Assembly: GCF_024753565.1 (NCBI RefSeq)
Contig: NZ_JANTPT010000001.1
Location: 1,569,969-1,633,968, forward strand
Origin: Mechercharimyces sp. CAU 1602
GTDB lineage: Bacteria > Bacillota > Bacilli > Thermoactinomycetales > JANTPT01
Direction of reading: 5' to 3'
Length of the DNA: 64,000 nucleotides
A program made the position numbers and the translations under genes. Under the pieces are notes generated by a model. It made no database searches and had not been told where the DNA came from. It saw only the letters and a program-made list of their open reading frames with translations. Shown here piece after piece: positions 49,896 through 59,700 of this stretch (positions are counted from its first letter, which is position 1; every line of letters begins with the position of its first letter).

Positions 49896-51872
49896 CTATC
49901 CCTCAGATTCGCCACCTCGCGGACCTCTCGCTCCTCGTGGACCGCGGGGACCACGAGGTCCCGTTGCACCGGTCGCTCCTCTGAGCGAGTCGTTACGAAA
50001 TGCCGTTATGGTTGCATAAAAATCAAACGAACCACCTTTTACAGGGGCTATTTCTTGGAAAGCCCCGTCAGTCGTAGGGAAATTATTGGAGGTGGCTGAC
50101 CCAGTTAGATATACACAGTTGCTAGTATCAACCGCTATATCAGAACCTAGATCTTGTCCTGTCCCCCCAAGAAAAGTGGAATATAAAATCCCACGCCCAC
50201 TCGAACTTACTTGCGTCACAAAATAGTTCATCGATCCCACTCTACCCAGGTGAGCTTGATACGCGTCGGAGGTTATCGGAAAATCCGTAGATAATGTCCC
50301 CCCCACAACCCATGCGTTTTGATCACGGTCAACCGCAATTCCCGCGCCTATATCTGATACACTTCCCCCTAAAAAGGTGGAGAACTTCAGCATACTTCCC
50401 ACATCATTTAATTTGCTCACAAACGCCGTGCCATCTTCTGCCTTATTTATAGTCTGAAAAGCAACCGCGGTAGTTGGAAAATCTCTTGAAAAAGCGGTCC
50501 CTGTCACGTATGCGTTCTCAAAAGAATCAACAGTAATAGCACATCCACTATCCCCCCTACTTCCACCTAAATAGGTGGAATAGGCAAGTGAGGTTCCCTG
50601 CGCATTTAATTTAGTGATAAAGGCATTGTTATTATTCATTCCTCCTAGTTGCGTCTGAAAAGCACCACTGGTAATGGGGAAATCTTCAGAATCTGTAAAG
50701 CCTGTAATATACGTATTATGATTGGAGTCAAGAGCGATATCTTCACCGAAATCTACACCCGATCCACCGATATAAGTAGCAAATAAGAGCGAACTACCTG
50801 TCGGGTTTAGCTTCGCTATATATGCGTCTTCATTTCCCCCAAACACGGTTTGAAAAGCACCACTCGTCACGGGAAAGTTAGTCGATTGAGTTGCTCCTCC
50901 TACATAGGCATGACCATCGTCGTCAATCGCCACCTTCGCATTTGGTTCCTGACCCCCACCACCCAAATACGTAGAATAAAAGAGGGTTGAACCCGTAGCA
51001 GATAACTTTGTAATAAAGGCATCTGTTTCGCCCTTTAGCCCCGTTTGAAAAGCACCACTTGTCACAGGAAAGTTAAATGAGTTGGTTTGCCCCGATACAA
51101 ATACGGTACGGTTACTTGCGACCGCAATCCCAAGTCCCCCATCGATATTACTTCCTCCTAGATAGGTAGAAAAAAGAAGCGACGTTCCACTAGCGTTTAG
51201 CTTACTTACAAACGCATCCACCTGCCTAAGCCTAGTCTGAAACACTCCACTTGTCACAGGAAAATTAGTTGAGCTTGTATTTCCTGTGACATAGGCATTT
51301 CCATCATGATCAACTGCTATCGCTAGTCCAAAATCTGAACCGCTCCCTGCCAGATAGGTGGAATAAATCACAACAGGATCTACTATTAATGTCTTCGTTT
51401 CGTCGTACTCCCCTTCTATGTTAAAGCCGATATCTTCATCTGCATACTGTTGGTACGATGTTACAATCGGTCTACCCCAATTCTGCTGAAAACTTATCGG
51501 CTTACGATCCGTTAGCCATCCCTTCCCCCATTGTAACTGCATGTTCCCCTCATGATCAATAAAAGTAGCTTTCACACCACTAAACCAAAATCGAATATCA
51601 GTTACCTTCGCCCCTGGCGAAACTTCAAATTCATACTTTAACTCCCGTCCTTTATAAAGAATGGCATCAATTCCATCCCACAAACGTCGATATACGATCT
51701 TATCGTCTTCCTCATGTAAGCGAACCCCAGCATCATGGTTTCTAAAATGGAGTCCTAGAGGAGAAACATTTCCTTCAGGGTGGGAAAATAATATTCGATC
51801 CCGCTGACAGATTAGGGTGTACTGGTCATAAGGAATGTGAAACGAAATATCTTCTGCATGCTGGATTGACAC
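49896..51872 (-). CDS. Seven-repeat SBBP beta-propeller protein with C-terminal collagen-like tail
   Basis: A 658-residue protein in three parts. Residues 1-165 resemble the N-terminal domain found before SBBP repeats (DIGFNIEGEYDETKTLIVDP at its end). Residues ~169-625 hold seven SBBP repeats of ~57-66 residues, each like YSTYLGGSxxDxGxxIAVD then NAYVTGxTxSxNFPVTSGAFQT; seven suits a closed seven-bladed propeller. The last 27 residues carry G-X-Y triplets from Gly632 (GATGATGPRGPRGPRGARG), a collagen-like tail. No signal peptide is visible. GTG 51872 follows GGGAGGAAGG. Collagen-like tails are seen in spore-surface proteins of Bacilli, so a spore-coat or exosporium role is inferred. Confidence 0.85.
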   Translation of the reverse strand: MSIQHAEDISFHIPYDQYTLICQRDRILFSHPEGNVSPLGLHFRNHDAGVRLHEEDDKIVYRRLWDGIDAILYKGRELKYEFEVSPGAKVTDIRFWFSGVKATFIDHEGNMQLQWGKGWLTDRKPISFQQNWGRPIVTSYQQYADEDIGFNIEGEYDETKTLIVDPVVIYSTYLAGSGSDFGLAIAVDHDGNAYVTGNTSSTNFPVTSGVFQTRLRQVDAFVSKLNASGTSLLFSTYLGGSNIDGGLGIAVASNRTVFVSGQTNSFNFPVTSGAFQTGLKGETDAFITKLSATGSTLFYSTYLGGGGQEPNAKVAIDDDGHAYVGGATQSTNFPVTSGAFQTVFGGNEDAYIAKLNPTGSSLLFATYIGGSGVDFGEDIALDSNHNTYITGFTDSEDFPITSGAFQTQLGGMNNNNAFITKLNAQGTSLAYSTYLGGSRGDSGCAITVDSFENAYVTGTAFSRDFPTTAVAFQTINKAEDGTAFVSKLNDVGSMLKFSTFLGGSVSDIGAGIAVDRDQNAWVVGGTLSTDFPITSDAYQAHLGRVGSMNYFVTQVSSSGRGILYSTFLGGTGQDLGSDIAVDTSNCVYLTGSATSNNFPTTDGAFQEIAPVKGGSFDFYATITAFRNDSLRGATGATGPRGPRGPRGARGPRGGESEG

Positions 51873-51987
51873 ACGCCTTCCTCCCTTTATACCTATTTCT
51901 TCATAGCATATGATTAACTAAAAGCGACAGTTCCAGCATATGTAAAATATTTTTAAATGCGTTCATCCACGTACTTTTCAAAGACAT

Positions 51988-52022
51988 AAAAAAAGCATGG
52001 AGAGCTGAAAAGCTTTCCATGC
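51988..52022 (-). terminator. Terminator of the pst-phoU operon
   Basis: GCATGGAGAGCT (51995-52006) pairs with AGCTTTCCATGC (52011-52022) and is followed by seven T on the minus strand. Confidence 0.93.
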
Positions 52023-52033
52023 AATCACTAAAA

Positions 52034-52693
52034 CTAGTTCAAGTCCACCCTTTTCCCCGTCTCAATATAAACAATGCTTTCCGCAATGTTGGTCGCATGA
52101 TCAGCGATCCGTTCCAAATACCGGCCGACGAAACAGAGTTGCAACGCTACTTCGGTGTACTGCTCCTGTTCGATCATATACTGTAATAACTCTTTAACCA
52201 CTTTCTCATAAATATGATCCACTTCATCATCCGTTTTTGCTAATTCGCGCGCTAATTCTACGTTCCCATCAATAAAGCTATTAATCCCATCATGCACCAT
52301 TTTCTGTGTGATTTTAGCCATACGTGGAATATCGACGAGCTCTTTAAAAAGCTTTTGATCGTTACGTACCATCTTAACTGTAACTTCTGCAATATTACCC
52401 GCCAGATCGGCCATCCGCTCCATATCAGAAGCAATTTTCATAGCGGCAATCACTCTACGTAAATCAGTGGCAACAGGCTGACGAGTGGCAATCAACAACG
52501 CTACCATGTCATCGATCTGATCTTCCATACGGTCGATAACCTCATCTTTTGCCAGTACTTCTTGTGCCAAATTCACATCCAGATGTACCAATGAGCGAAC
52601 CGCCTTATCAATGGCAATCTCCAGTTTTTCACCCATGTCCAAAAGTGCTTGTTTCAACTCTTGCAGGGATTGATCAAATTGTCTCACTACCAC
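52034..52693 (-). CDS. phoU: Phosphate signalling protein PhoU
   Basis: A 219-residue helical protein built of two three-helix bundles. Conserved metal-binding acidic patches are in VLAKDEVIDRMEDQIDDM and the paired RMADLAGNIAEVTVKM and RIADHATNIAESIVYIETG motifs. PhoU links the Pst transporter with PhoR signalling. It is the last gene of the pst operon, 15 bases after pstB. Start (ATG or GTG near 52693) follows a GGGAGGAG site. Confidence 0.95.
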   Translation of the reverse strand: MVVRQFDQSLQELKQALLDMGEKLEIAIDKAVRSLVHLDVNLAQEVLAKDEVIDRMEDQIDDMVALLIATRQPVATDLRRVIAAMKIASDMERMADLAGNIAEVTVKMVRNDQKLFKELVDIPRMAKITQKMVHDGINSFIDGNVELARELAKTDDEVDHIYEKVVKELLQYMIEQEQYTEVALQLCFVGRYLERIADHATNIAESIVYIETGKRVDLN

Positions 52694-52708
52694 TTTTCAC
52701 TCCTCCCG

Positions 52709-53467
52709 TTACCCGAAACGGCCTGTGATATAATCCTCTGTTTTTTGATTTTCTGGTGTGGAGAACAACTTCTCTGTATCACTGTATTCAACAAGATCAC
52801 CATTTAGAAAAAACGCTGTCTTATCCGAAATTCGCGCCGCTTGTTGCATATTGTGAGTAACAATGACGATGGTATAATTCTTCTTCAGTTCCTGCATTAA
52901 CTCCTCAATCTTGCCCGTTGAAATCGGATCAAGGGCAGATGTCGGCTCGTCCATTAAAATGATTTCTGGTTCTACCGCTAATGCGCGTGCAATACAGAGA
53001 CGCTGTTGTTGTCCTCCCGACAAACCAGTAGCTCGATCTTTAAGGCGATCCTTCACTTCGTCCCACAATGCAGATTGTTGTAGGCTTCTCTCTACAATTT
53101 CATCTAGCTTCTTCCGATCGCGAGTACCATGGATACGCGGACCATAGGCAATGTTATCATAGATGCTTTTTGGGAACGGATTGGGGGATTGAAATACCAT
53201 TCCAACTTGCTTGCGCAGTACCTCTACATCTACGCGCTTATCATAGATATTTTCCCCATGGATATTAATTTCACCTTCAATACGCACTCCCTCGATCATA
53301 TCGTTCATGCGATTTAATGTGCGCAGAAAGGTAGACTTCCCACATCCAGATGGTCCGATCAGCGCAGAGACAGAATAGGAATCCATGTCCATCGATATCT
53401 GATTTAATGCCTTCTTTTCTCCGTAATAAAGATCTAATTTATCTACAGAAATTGCTATATGCGACAT
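52709..53467 (-). CDS. pstB: Phosphate ABC transporter ATP-binding protein PstB
   Basis: A 252-residue cytoplasmic ATPase of the Pst system. Walker [17 protein letters not shown], signature [13 protein letters not shown], Walker [14 protein letters not shown] and the H-loop [13 protein letters not shown] are all intact. The start [12 protein letters not shown] follows AAGGAGGG. An upstream in-frame start at 53527 would add 20 residues and lie inside pstA. Confidence 0.97.
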   Translation of the reverse strand: MSHIAISVDKLDLYYGEKKALNQISMDMDSYSVSALIGPSGCGKSTFLRTLNRMNDMIEGVRIEGEINIHGENIYDKRVDVEVLRKQVGMVFQSPNPFPKSIYDNIAYGPRIHGTRDRKKLDEIVERSLQQSALWDEVKDRLKDRATGLSGGQQQRLCIARALAVEPEIILMDEPTSALDPISTGKIEELMQELKKNYTIVIVTHNMQQAARISDKTAFFLNGDLVEYSDTEKLFSTPENQKTEDYITGRFG

Positions 53468-53480
53468 GTGCTTTCCCTCC

Positions 53481-54401
53481 TTAAGGTTTTTGCTGAAACT
53501 TATTACGTAAATATATCGCAATCGCATTCATTGAGAGTAACACACCCAGCAAGACAATAATGCCAGCTGCTGCAAGGAATTGGAACTCCTCCTTTGGTTG
53601 TCCAACCCAACTATAAATCTGAATAGGTAGTACAGTAAACGAATCCAGCACATTTTCCGGAGTAAAAGCGACATACGTAGCAGCACCGATCATAATTAAC
53701 GGAGCTGTCTCCCCAATCGCACGCGAGAGTGCAAGAATCGTACCTGTTAAAATTCCTGGCATCGCATAAGGTAGTACCACCTTTTGAATTGTTTGCCAGC
53801 GTGTCGCGCCCATGGCATAGGATGCGTTCCGCAAAGCTTGAGGTACACTTACAATCGCTTCGCGAGAAGCGACAATCACGATCGGCAATACCAATAAGGA
53901 CATGGTAAATGCTCCAGCCAAAATACTTGGACCTAAGCCGAACTCTCGTACAAACAACGTAAGGCCCAAAATCCCAAACACGATAGAAGGAACTCCAGCC
54001 AAGTTACTAATATTGAGCTGAATGAGACGACTAAACCAGTTCTTACGTGCATATTCCTCCAAATAGATCGAGGTAGCTACACCTAAAATAAATGTAATGG
54101 GAGTGGTTAACCCAATCACCCAGATAGAGCCCCACAAAGCGGCTTTAATCCCCGCACGTTCAGGCAGGCGCGACGCAAAGTTTTCAAAAAAGTGAGGAGT
54201 AATCCAAGCTGCCCCATCGCGGAAAACGTCGATGAGTAACACTGCCAGTACCACAATCCCAAATAGCGTCGAGAGAAAGAACAAGCCGAAGGCAAGTCGA
54301 TTTTTAAAACGCCGGAATCCAACCCGCCTCCGTTCTTTATTTGCAGAACCCTGATCATTAGCTGATATATTTCTGCTTTCGCTGATGGAATCACCTCGCA
54401 T
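53481..54401 (-). CDS. pstA: Phosphate ABC transporter permease PstA
   Basis: A 306-residue membrane permease with six core helices (from ~35 onward) after a hydrophilic N-terminus. The EAA-type cytoplasmic loop is [21 protein letters not shown] with the later [17 protein letters not shown] 54401 overlaps the pstC stop by one base and has AAGGAGG in front. Gene order pstS-C-A-B-phoU is standard. Confidence 0.96.
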   Translation of the reverse strand: MRGDSISESRNISANDQGSANKERRRVGFRRFKNRLAFGLFFLSTLFGIVVLAVLLIDVFRDGAAWITPHFFENFASRLPERAGIKAALWGSIWVIGLTTPITFILGVATSIYLEEYARKNWFSRLIQLNISNLAGVPSIVFGILGLTLFVREFGLGPSILAGAFTMSLLVLPIVIVASREAIVSVPQALRNASYAMGATRWQTIQKVVLPYAMPGILTGTILALSRAIGETAPLIMIGAATYVAFTPENVLDSFTVLPIQIYSWVGQPKEEFQFLAAAGIIVLLGVLLSMNAIAIYLRNKFQQKP

Positions 54402-55333
54402 CAATATTCCTCCTTATAGCGACGAGCAATAAATTGCGCCAACATATTCATAATAAATGTAAAGATAAATAAGGTCATACCGACAGCATAGATGGAAAGG
54501 TACGGTGTACTTCCATATGTGTTATCCCCAGTAGCCGCTTGAACCATATAAGCCGTCATCGTTTGAATCGAATCCGTCATATCTAATGTTAAGTTTGGCG
54601 TAGCACCTGCAGCGATAGTAACAATCATCGTCTCTCCAATCGCTCTGGAAATACCCAGCACAAACGAGGCAATCACACCTGACAGAGCGGCTGGTAGAAC
54701 CACTCTGACCGCCACCTCCAATTTGGTCGCCCCTAAAGCATACGCTGCCTCGCGAATTCCACGAGGTACAGAACGCATAGCGTCTTCTGACAACGAAGCA
54801 ATCATAGGGATAATCATAATACCTACCACTAAGCTAGCGCTAAGTGCGTTAAACACACCCATGCCCGGGAAAACCTGTCGTAATAACGGTGTTACAAAGG
54901 TAAGGGCAAAAAACCCATATACAATCGTCGGAATCCCAGCCAAAACTTCTAACATCGGCTTTACTACTTTCCGCAATCCATCTGGAGCATATTCACTTAG
55001 AAAAATAGCACTACCAATTCCGATGGGGATTGCCACGAACGCTGCACCCACTGTCACCAACAACGTTCCTGCCACTAGCGGCATAATCCCAAATTCTCGC
55101 TGTTCCGCGCTAAATAATGCAGTCCATTTGTCTGCGGTTACAAACTCTAAAAATGAAACCTCGCGAAAGAAGGCAACCGTTTCAAAGAGCAATGTAAGAA
55201 CGATCCCTATTGTTGTAAATACAGATATCAATGCCATAAATAATAATACTTTCGGGATTAATGCTTCGACCCGATGACGTCCTGTCCGGGGAGAACGGAA
55301 GCGACTCCCGTTATGTTGTGCCACTTTATCCAA
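54401..55333 (-). CDS. pstC: Phosphate ABC transporter permease PstC
   Basis: A 310-residue membrane permease with six helices. The EAA loop reads [21 protein letters not shown] and is followed by the [15 protein letters not shown] motif. It starts with TTG at 55333 (AAAGGAGAGG site). A long hydrophilic N-terminal segment (~1-28) precedes helix 1. An intercistronic hairpin separates it from pstS, so pstC levels may be lower. Confidence 0.95.
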   Translation of the reverse strand: MDKVAQHNGSRFRSPRTGRHRVEALIPKVLLFMALISVFTTIGIVLTLLFETVAFFREVSFLEFVTADKWTALFSAEQREFGIMPLVAGTLLVTVGAAFVAIPIGIGSAIFLSEYAPDGLRKVVKPMLEVLAGIPTIVYGFFALTFVTPLLRQVFPGMGVFNALSASLVVGIMIIPMIASLSEDAMRSVPRGIREAAYALGATKLEVAVRVVLPAALSGVIASFVLGISRAIGETMIVTIAAGATPNLTLDMTDSIQTMTAYMVQAATGDNTYGSTPYLSIYAVGMTLFIFTFIMNMLAQFIARRYKEEY

Positions 55334-55364
55334 CTAAATCCTCTCCTTTCGTAAAACGGCAAAC

Positions 55365-55406
55365 GTGCGGTGCGCTAAGGGAACACATTCCCTGAGTACA
55401 CCACAC
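55365..55406 (-). promoter_or_regulatory. Intercistronic hairpin between pstS and pstC
   Basis: A 19-position stem with three mismatches (55365-55383 with 55388-55406, tetraloop CACA/TGTG). There is no T run, so it more likely acts as an mRNA processing or 3'-stability element for pstS than as a terminator. Confidence 0.6.
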
Positions 55407-55424
55407 GATCCCTATCCAATATTC

Positions 55425-56354
55425 CTACTTAATCAGCTCTAACGCTTTCTCGTATTCTTCCTCTGGCATCAAGATATATCCTACACTTGGAATTAACTCT
55501 TTGCCATCCGTTAAGTAATATTCAATAAACGCTTTTACTTCTTTTTTCTGTAATGCTTGTTTGTTCGGATAGATGAAGACTGGACGAGAAAGCTTATATG
55601 ATCCATCATTAATTGTCTCTTCAGTCGGTTCTACTGCATCGGCATCCGCTTTAATCTTAACAGCTTTCAGCTTATCTTTATTTTCGATGTAATAATGGTA
55701 TCCGAAGTATCCCAAACTGTATTCGTCACCCGCAACTCCTGTAATCAACACATTATCGTCTTCACTCTGTTGATAATCAGTACGGCTTTTCCCTTCTTCG
55801 CCCACCACTTCATCTGTAAAGTAATCAAAGGTTCCCGAAGAGGTTCCTGGCCCGTATAATTTAATTGGTTTATCTGGGAAGTCCGAACGCACGTCTTTCC
55901 ATGACTTCACTTTACTATCTGGTTCCCATATCTTCTTTAATTCTTCCATCGTCAGTTCATCGACGAAGTCGTTATCTTTGTTTACAACTACGGTAATGCC
56001 ATCGAAGGCGACTGGAATTTCAATCGGCTCTATATTATTTTCTTTTGCTTTGTTGGTCTCTTCATCTTTAATCGGGCGAGAAGCGTTATTAATATCGATT
56101 TCACCCTTCACCCACTTCTCAAAGCCGCCACCTGTACCAGAAGTACTAACATTCACCTCTACCTCAGGGTTTTCCATCATAAATTCTTCTGCCATCGCTT
56201 GAGTGATTGGATATACTGTGCTGGATCCATCAATTTTTACTGTACCTGATAGTTCAGCCCCATTTTTATTTCCTTCTTCGCTGCTACTACAGCCGATCAT
56301 CATACCAAATGATAGAGCAAAGGCCCCAACTAAAAGTATGGTGCGCTTAAACAT
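55425..56354 (-). CDS. pstS: Phosphate-binding lipoprotein PstS
   Basis: A 309-residue extracytoplasmic receptor. The signal peptide MFKRTILLVGAFALSFGMMIGC ends in a lipobox with Cys22, so the protein is membrane-anchored. Phosphate-binding stretches are KIDGSSTVYPITQAMAEEF, VSTSGTGGGFEKWVKGE, INNASRPIKDEE and YGPGTSSGTFDYFTDEV. A PhoP box lies upstream. The hydrophilic linker (SSEEGNKNGAELSG) is typical of Gram-positive lipoproteins. Confidence 0.96.
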   Translation of the reverse strand: MFKRTILLVGAFALSFGMMIGCSSSEEGNKNGAELSGTVKIDGSSTVYPITQAMAEEFMMENPEVEVNVSTSGTGGGFEKWVKGEIDINNASRPIKDEETNKAKENNIEPIEIPVAFDGITVVVNKDNDFVDELTMEELKKIWEPDSKVKSWKDVRSDFPDKPIKLYGPGTSSGTFDYFTDEVVGEEGKSRTDYQQSEDDNVLITGVAGDEYSLGYFGYHYYIENKDKLKAVKIKADADAVEPTEETINDGSYKLSRPVFIYPNKQALQKKEVKAFIEYYLTDGKELIPSVGYILMPEEEYEKALELIK

Positions 56355-56428
56355 AACTGTGTTTCCCCCTTGGGCGAGTGTGAATTAACTTCTACAATTC
56401 ATAGATTAGCGTACCCATTTTGTGAGAT

Positions 56429-56456
56429 CATAAACGAAATGTAAAGGTTATGTTAA
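56429..56456 (-). promoter_or_regulatory. PhoP box of the pst operon
   Basis: On the minus strand TTAACA (56451-56456), TTTACA (56440-56445) and TTTATG (56429-56434) repeat every 11 bases, which is the PhoP pattern TT(A/C/T)ACA-N5. The last copy may stand in for a -35. Confidence 0.85.
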
Positions 56457-56518
56457 AGCGTAGAAATAAAATGCTCCAATCATAGAATGGACTACAACTC
56501 TCTAACTCAATACACAAC

Positions 56519-56551
56519 GAAAGACACACGCTTAATCCACGTGTGTCTTTC
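56519..56551 (-). terminator. Terminator of phoPR
   Basis: A perfect 12-bp stem, GAAAGACACACG (56519-56530) with CGTGTGTCTTTC (56540-56551). The T-rich tail after it is short, so strength is uncertain. Confidence 0.75.
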
Positions 56552-56553
56552 TA

Positions 56554-58326
56554 TTAGTTATCGCTAGATTTTTCCTTGTGTTCCATGAATACCAGCGGAA
56601 ACGTAGCAGAAAAGGTCGTTCCTTCTCCCACAGAACTCTTCACCTCTAATTTACCCTCATGTGCCTCCACTAAGTGTTTTACAATAGCTAAGCCTAAGCC
56701 TGTTCCTCCAGATTCGCGCGAACGTGCTTTATCTACCCGATAAAAACGCTCAAATATACGGGATAAATCCTCTTCAGGTATCCCAATTCCTGTGTCTTTT
56801 ACCTCCAGACGCCATTCATCGGCTATCTGTATCACTTCAACAGTGATCTGTCCTCCAGGTGGCGTATAGGCAATCGCGTTAGAAAGTAAATTGAGCAGGA
56901 TTTGCTCAAATCGATCTCTATCGATATATACAGGGAAAGGATTCTCTATACATAGCTGCAAGTCCTGTTGTCGCTTTTCCACTTTTGTACGGAAAGAACG
57001 TACTGTAGACACCACTAACTCATCTACTTGTACCCAGTCTCGCTCCAATGTTAACTTTTTCGACTCAATCCGGGATAGATCCAACAAATCACTAATTAAC
57101 CGTTCTAAGCGTAAACTTTCTCCCAACACAATGTTTAAAAACTCACGCGCGGTCTCCTTATCATCAATCGCACCATCTAATAAAGTCTCTGTAAATCCTC
57201 GCAATGAGGTGACAGGTGTTTTTAATTCATGGGAAACATTTGCGACAAACTCAGTTCTCATTTTTTCTAAACGACGTATAGCGGTAATATCATGAAGAAC
57301 AGCTACTACGCCTAGCCTTTCATTTTGACCCCCAATTGGTACCACCCGCACTTCAATGATCCGATCTTCAGGAAGATACAGATGAATCTCTTCGCGAATT
57401 CGTTCCCCCTGTTCGATACAACGGTTTAAAAGTGTGCGAATTTCATGCGGATAAGGAATCATCTGCACATCCGTACCTATTACCTGCTCATTTTCTACTC
57501 CTAACATTTCTTCCAGCGCTCGATTAGCTAAATTAATTTCTCCTTTTCCATTAACCATGAGCAAACCACTGTCCATCGTCTCAATGACAGTGGTTAATCG
57601 ACGCTTACTTTTACGCACTGATGCCATCTGCTTCTGATGACTACTTGCCATTCGATTAATCGCTTGCCCTAGGCGACCGATCTCATCCTCACTCTGAACC
57701 GTCACGATACGCTGAAAGTTTTTTTGTGCAATATCTGTAGCAATTCGGGTCACCTCTTCTATTGGCTTCGTCAATCCGTATGCCATCAGCGCACTTACGC
57801 CTACCGCTAGCATCACAGCGATCACACCGACTAAAAGTAGATATATCCAATATCGAAGAATACTACTACCAAACGATGAATCCACTAGCTCAATCCGAAC
57901 TGCCCCCGTAACTTCTTGCTTACTGTTTAAGATAGGAACAATAACAACTTGAGATTGATCCCATAGTGTAGAGCTTGTATATGATTCACCCGACTCAAAT
58001 ACCCTTTGTACTTGTCGCTTCTCAGAAGCCGAATCGCGCTTCCGCTCACTTTCATCCGCTACGCTCTCCTCTTTAGAAGAAAACAGAGATACTTCCGCTT
58101 GTAATATTTGAGAGTATGTTCTGCCTGCCTCTTGCCACGAGGCATGCTGAACATCATCTCTGTCAATAGCGGTAACAATCATGTTGGCCTCTTGCAACAA
58201 ACGCTCTTCTATTCTTTCGTTATAAGAAGACTTAGCTAAAGAAATTACAATAATACCAGTCACGAGTATTGAAATGCTAATCGCCCACAAAAACTGAGTG
58301 GTTAATCTTTTACGTAGCGTTTTCAT
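56554..58326 (-). CDS. phoR: Phosphate sensor histidine kinase PhoR
   Basis: A 590-residue membrane kinase. Helix 1 (~8-30), an extracytoplasmic domain (~31-160) and helix 2 (~160-185) are followed by a HAMP linker, a PAS domain (~245-350, RLTTVIETMDSGLLMVNGKG), the phospho-His in FVANVSHELKTPVTSLRGF, the N-box NLLSNAIAYTPPGG and the G boxes DTGIGIPEEDL and GGTGLGLAIVKHL. It phosphorylates PhoP under phosphate limitation. Its ATG overlaps the phoP stop (4 bases). Confidence 0.95.
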   Translation of the reverse strand: MKTLRKRLTTQFLWAISISILVTGIIVISLAKSSYNERIEERLLQEANMIVTAIDRDDVQHASWQEAGRTYSQILQAEVSLFSSKEESVADESERKRDSASEKRQVQRVFESGESYTSSTLWDQSQVVIVPILNSKQEVTGAVRIELVDSSFGSSILRYWIYLLLVGVIAVMLAVGVSALMAYGLTKPIEEVTRIATDIAQKNFQRIVTVQSEDEIGRLGQAINRMASSHQKQMASVRKSKRRLTTVIETMDSGLLMVNGKGEINLANRALEEMLGVENEQVIGTDVQMIPYPHEIRTLLNRCIEQGERIREEIHLYLPEDRIIEVRVVPIGGQNERLGVVAVLHDITAIRRLEKMRTEFVANVSHELKTPVTSLRGFTETLLDGAIDDKETAREFLNIVLGESLRLERLISDLLDLSRIESKKLTLERDWVQVDELVVSTVRSFRTKVEKRQQDLQLCIENPFPVYIDRDRFEQILLNLLSNAIAYTPPGGQITVEVIQIADEWRLEVKDTGIGIPEEDLSRIFERFYRVDKARSRESGGTGLGLAIVKHLVEAHEGKLEVKSSVGEGTTFSATFPLVFMEHKEKSSDN

Positions 58327-59033
58327 CCAGACTTCGGTCCTTCAAACTTGTAGCCAATTCCCCGTACGGTTTTAATATAAATAGGTTTCCGAGTATCTTT
58401 TTCTATTTTTTCTCGTAAATGACTCACATGTACATCTACAATGCGTGAATCTCCCACGAAGTCATAATTCCAAACTGCATTTAATAACTGATCTCGTGAT
58501 AACACTCTACCCTTACTCCTAGCCATAAAGAGCAACAATTCAAATTCCTTAGGTGTAAGCTCTAACAATTCACCGTCTAATTTTGCTTCATACCCTTCAG
58601 GTAGTATCATCAACTCTCCTATATGGATACACTCTTCCTTCGATTCAGCAGATACAGGGGCATGAACAGCTTCCACTCGGCGAAATATTGCTTTAATGCG
58701 AGCCAGTAACTCCCTAGGGCTAAAAGGCTTTGTCATATAGTCATCAGCGCCGAGCTCTAATCCTAGCACACGATCAAACTCTTCGTTTTTAGCTGTGAGC
58801 ATAAGGATGGGCATATAATGTTTTTCTTGGCGTAAGCGCCGACAAACTTCAAGTCCATCCATTTGAGGTAGCATTAAGTCTAAAACGACTAAATCTGGAT
58901 CTTGGTTTTTTGCCATCTCCAATGCAGTAGAGCCATCTGTAGCAATATCAACTTTATATCCTTCTTTTTCTAAGTTGAATTGGACTAGCTTAACAATAGA
59001 GGGCTCATCATCTACGACGAGAATACGCTTCAT
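58323..59033 (-). CDS. phoP: Phosphate response regulator PhoP
   Basis: A 236-residue OmpR-family regulator. The receiver domain has acidic VVDDEPSIVKLV, phospho-acceptor Asp in LVVLDLMLPQMDG and KPFSPRELL (Lys). The winged-helix DNA-binding domain ends with HVSHLREKIEKDTRKPIYIKTVRGIGYKFE. It activates the pst operon through the PhoP box. ATG 59033 follows GAAGGGG; a TTG codon before it is out of best spacing. In Bacillus it follows mdh. Confidence 0.96.
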   Translation of the reverse strand: MKRILVVDDEPSIVKLVQFNLEKEGYKVDIATDGSTALEMAKNQDPDLVVLDLMLPQMDGLEVCRRLRQEKHYMPILMLTAKNEEFDRVLGLELGADDYMTKPFSPRELLARIKAIFRRVEAVHAPVSAESKEECIHIGELMILPEGYEAKLDGELLELTPKEFELLLFMARSKGRVLSRDQLLNAVWNYDFVGDSRIVDVHVSHLREKIEKDTRKPIYIKTVRGIGYKFEGPKSG

Positions 59034-59100
59034 CAATACCCCTTCTCCCTGTATTTATGTGTGAGAATACATTCTCTTCCTTTCTCATCATAGCATAAAT

Positions 59101-59151
59101 AAAAAAAGAGAGACCAAAAAAAAGAGTATCCGGAAATAGCCCCTTCTCTCT
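59101..59151 (-). terminator. Possible terminator after the MaoC-like gene
   Basis: AGAGAGA (59107-59113) pairs with TCTCTCT (59145-59151), with seven T after it on the minus strand; the loop is long. Confidence 0.5.
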
Positions 59152-59223
59152 TCAAAGGGTCCCGATTACTCCTAGAATATATATCACACCAACCATTTGA
59201 CCGCAGCTCTCAGCTATTTATCT

Positions 59224-59700
59224 TTAAAAATTATCATAGGTTTGCTGTAAGATCGACTTCGTTATAGGCGGAATCACCTGTATTTCACCCACAGTCACAT
59301 CTTCCGATTGTTCATTCTGTATATGAACAGCCACTGATATCCGCTGCTGAATTTCATCCTTGTGTATTACTTCTAGTGAGCACTCCACCCGTTCTCCATG
59401 AGTCACCTGTTTAGGAAATGTGAGAGACTGGGCACAAATGAGACTCCCTGCACCTGGTAATTTCGTAGATATCAAAGACTCTACCCAGCCACTTAATAAC
59501 CCGGAAGGGACCAACAACTGTTCATATGGGGTTTGATGCACATAATTAGCTTCTACAAACACTGGATTTGTATCGTCTGTCAGCCCAAGATATAAGACAA
59601 TATCCCGAACTGCTAATACCTTCTTCTCATGGACGCTCTCCCCTATTTTTAATTCATCCCATCTCTTCCCTTGTCCTCTTTTTTGCCCCAACACGCTCAT
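59224..59700 (-). CDS. MaoC-like hotdog protein (possible enoyl-CoA hydratase)
   Basis: A 158-residue hotdog-fold protein. The MaoC-type pattern is weak but visible: an N-terminal RWDELKIGESVHEKKV, then LYLGLTDDTNPVFVEANYVHQTPY in place of the catalytic D-x4-H segment, and LLSGWVESLI. The His of the usual hydratase motif is replaced (DDTNP), so activity is uncertain. It stands alone between phoP and the SGNH hydrolase. ATG follows AAAGAGGAGGACG. Confidence 0.7.
   Translation of the reverse strand: MSVLGQKRGQGKRWDELKIGESVHEKKVLAVRDIVLYLGLTDDTNPVFVEANYVHQTPYEQLLVPSGLLSGWVESLISTKLPGAGSLICAQSLTFPKQVTHGERVECSLEVIHKDEIQQRISVAVHIQNEQSEDVTVGEIQVIPPITKSILQQTYDNF

Noticed and set aside
49932-49957. 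GC-rich hairpin in the collagen-like tail as a terminator
   Set aside because: It lies in coding DNA and has no T run; it follows from the repeated Pro-Arg-Gly codons.
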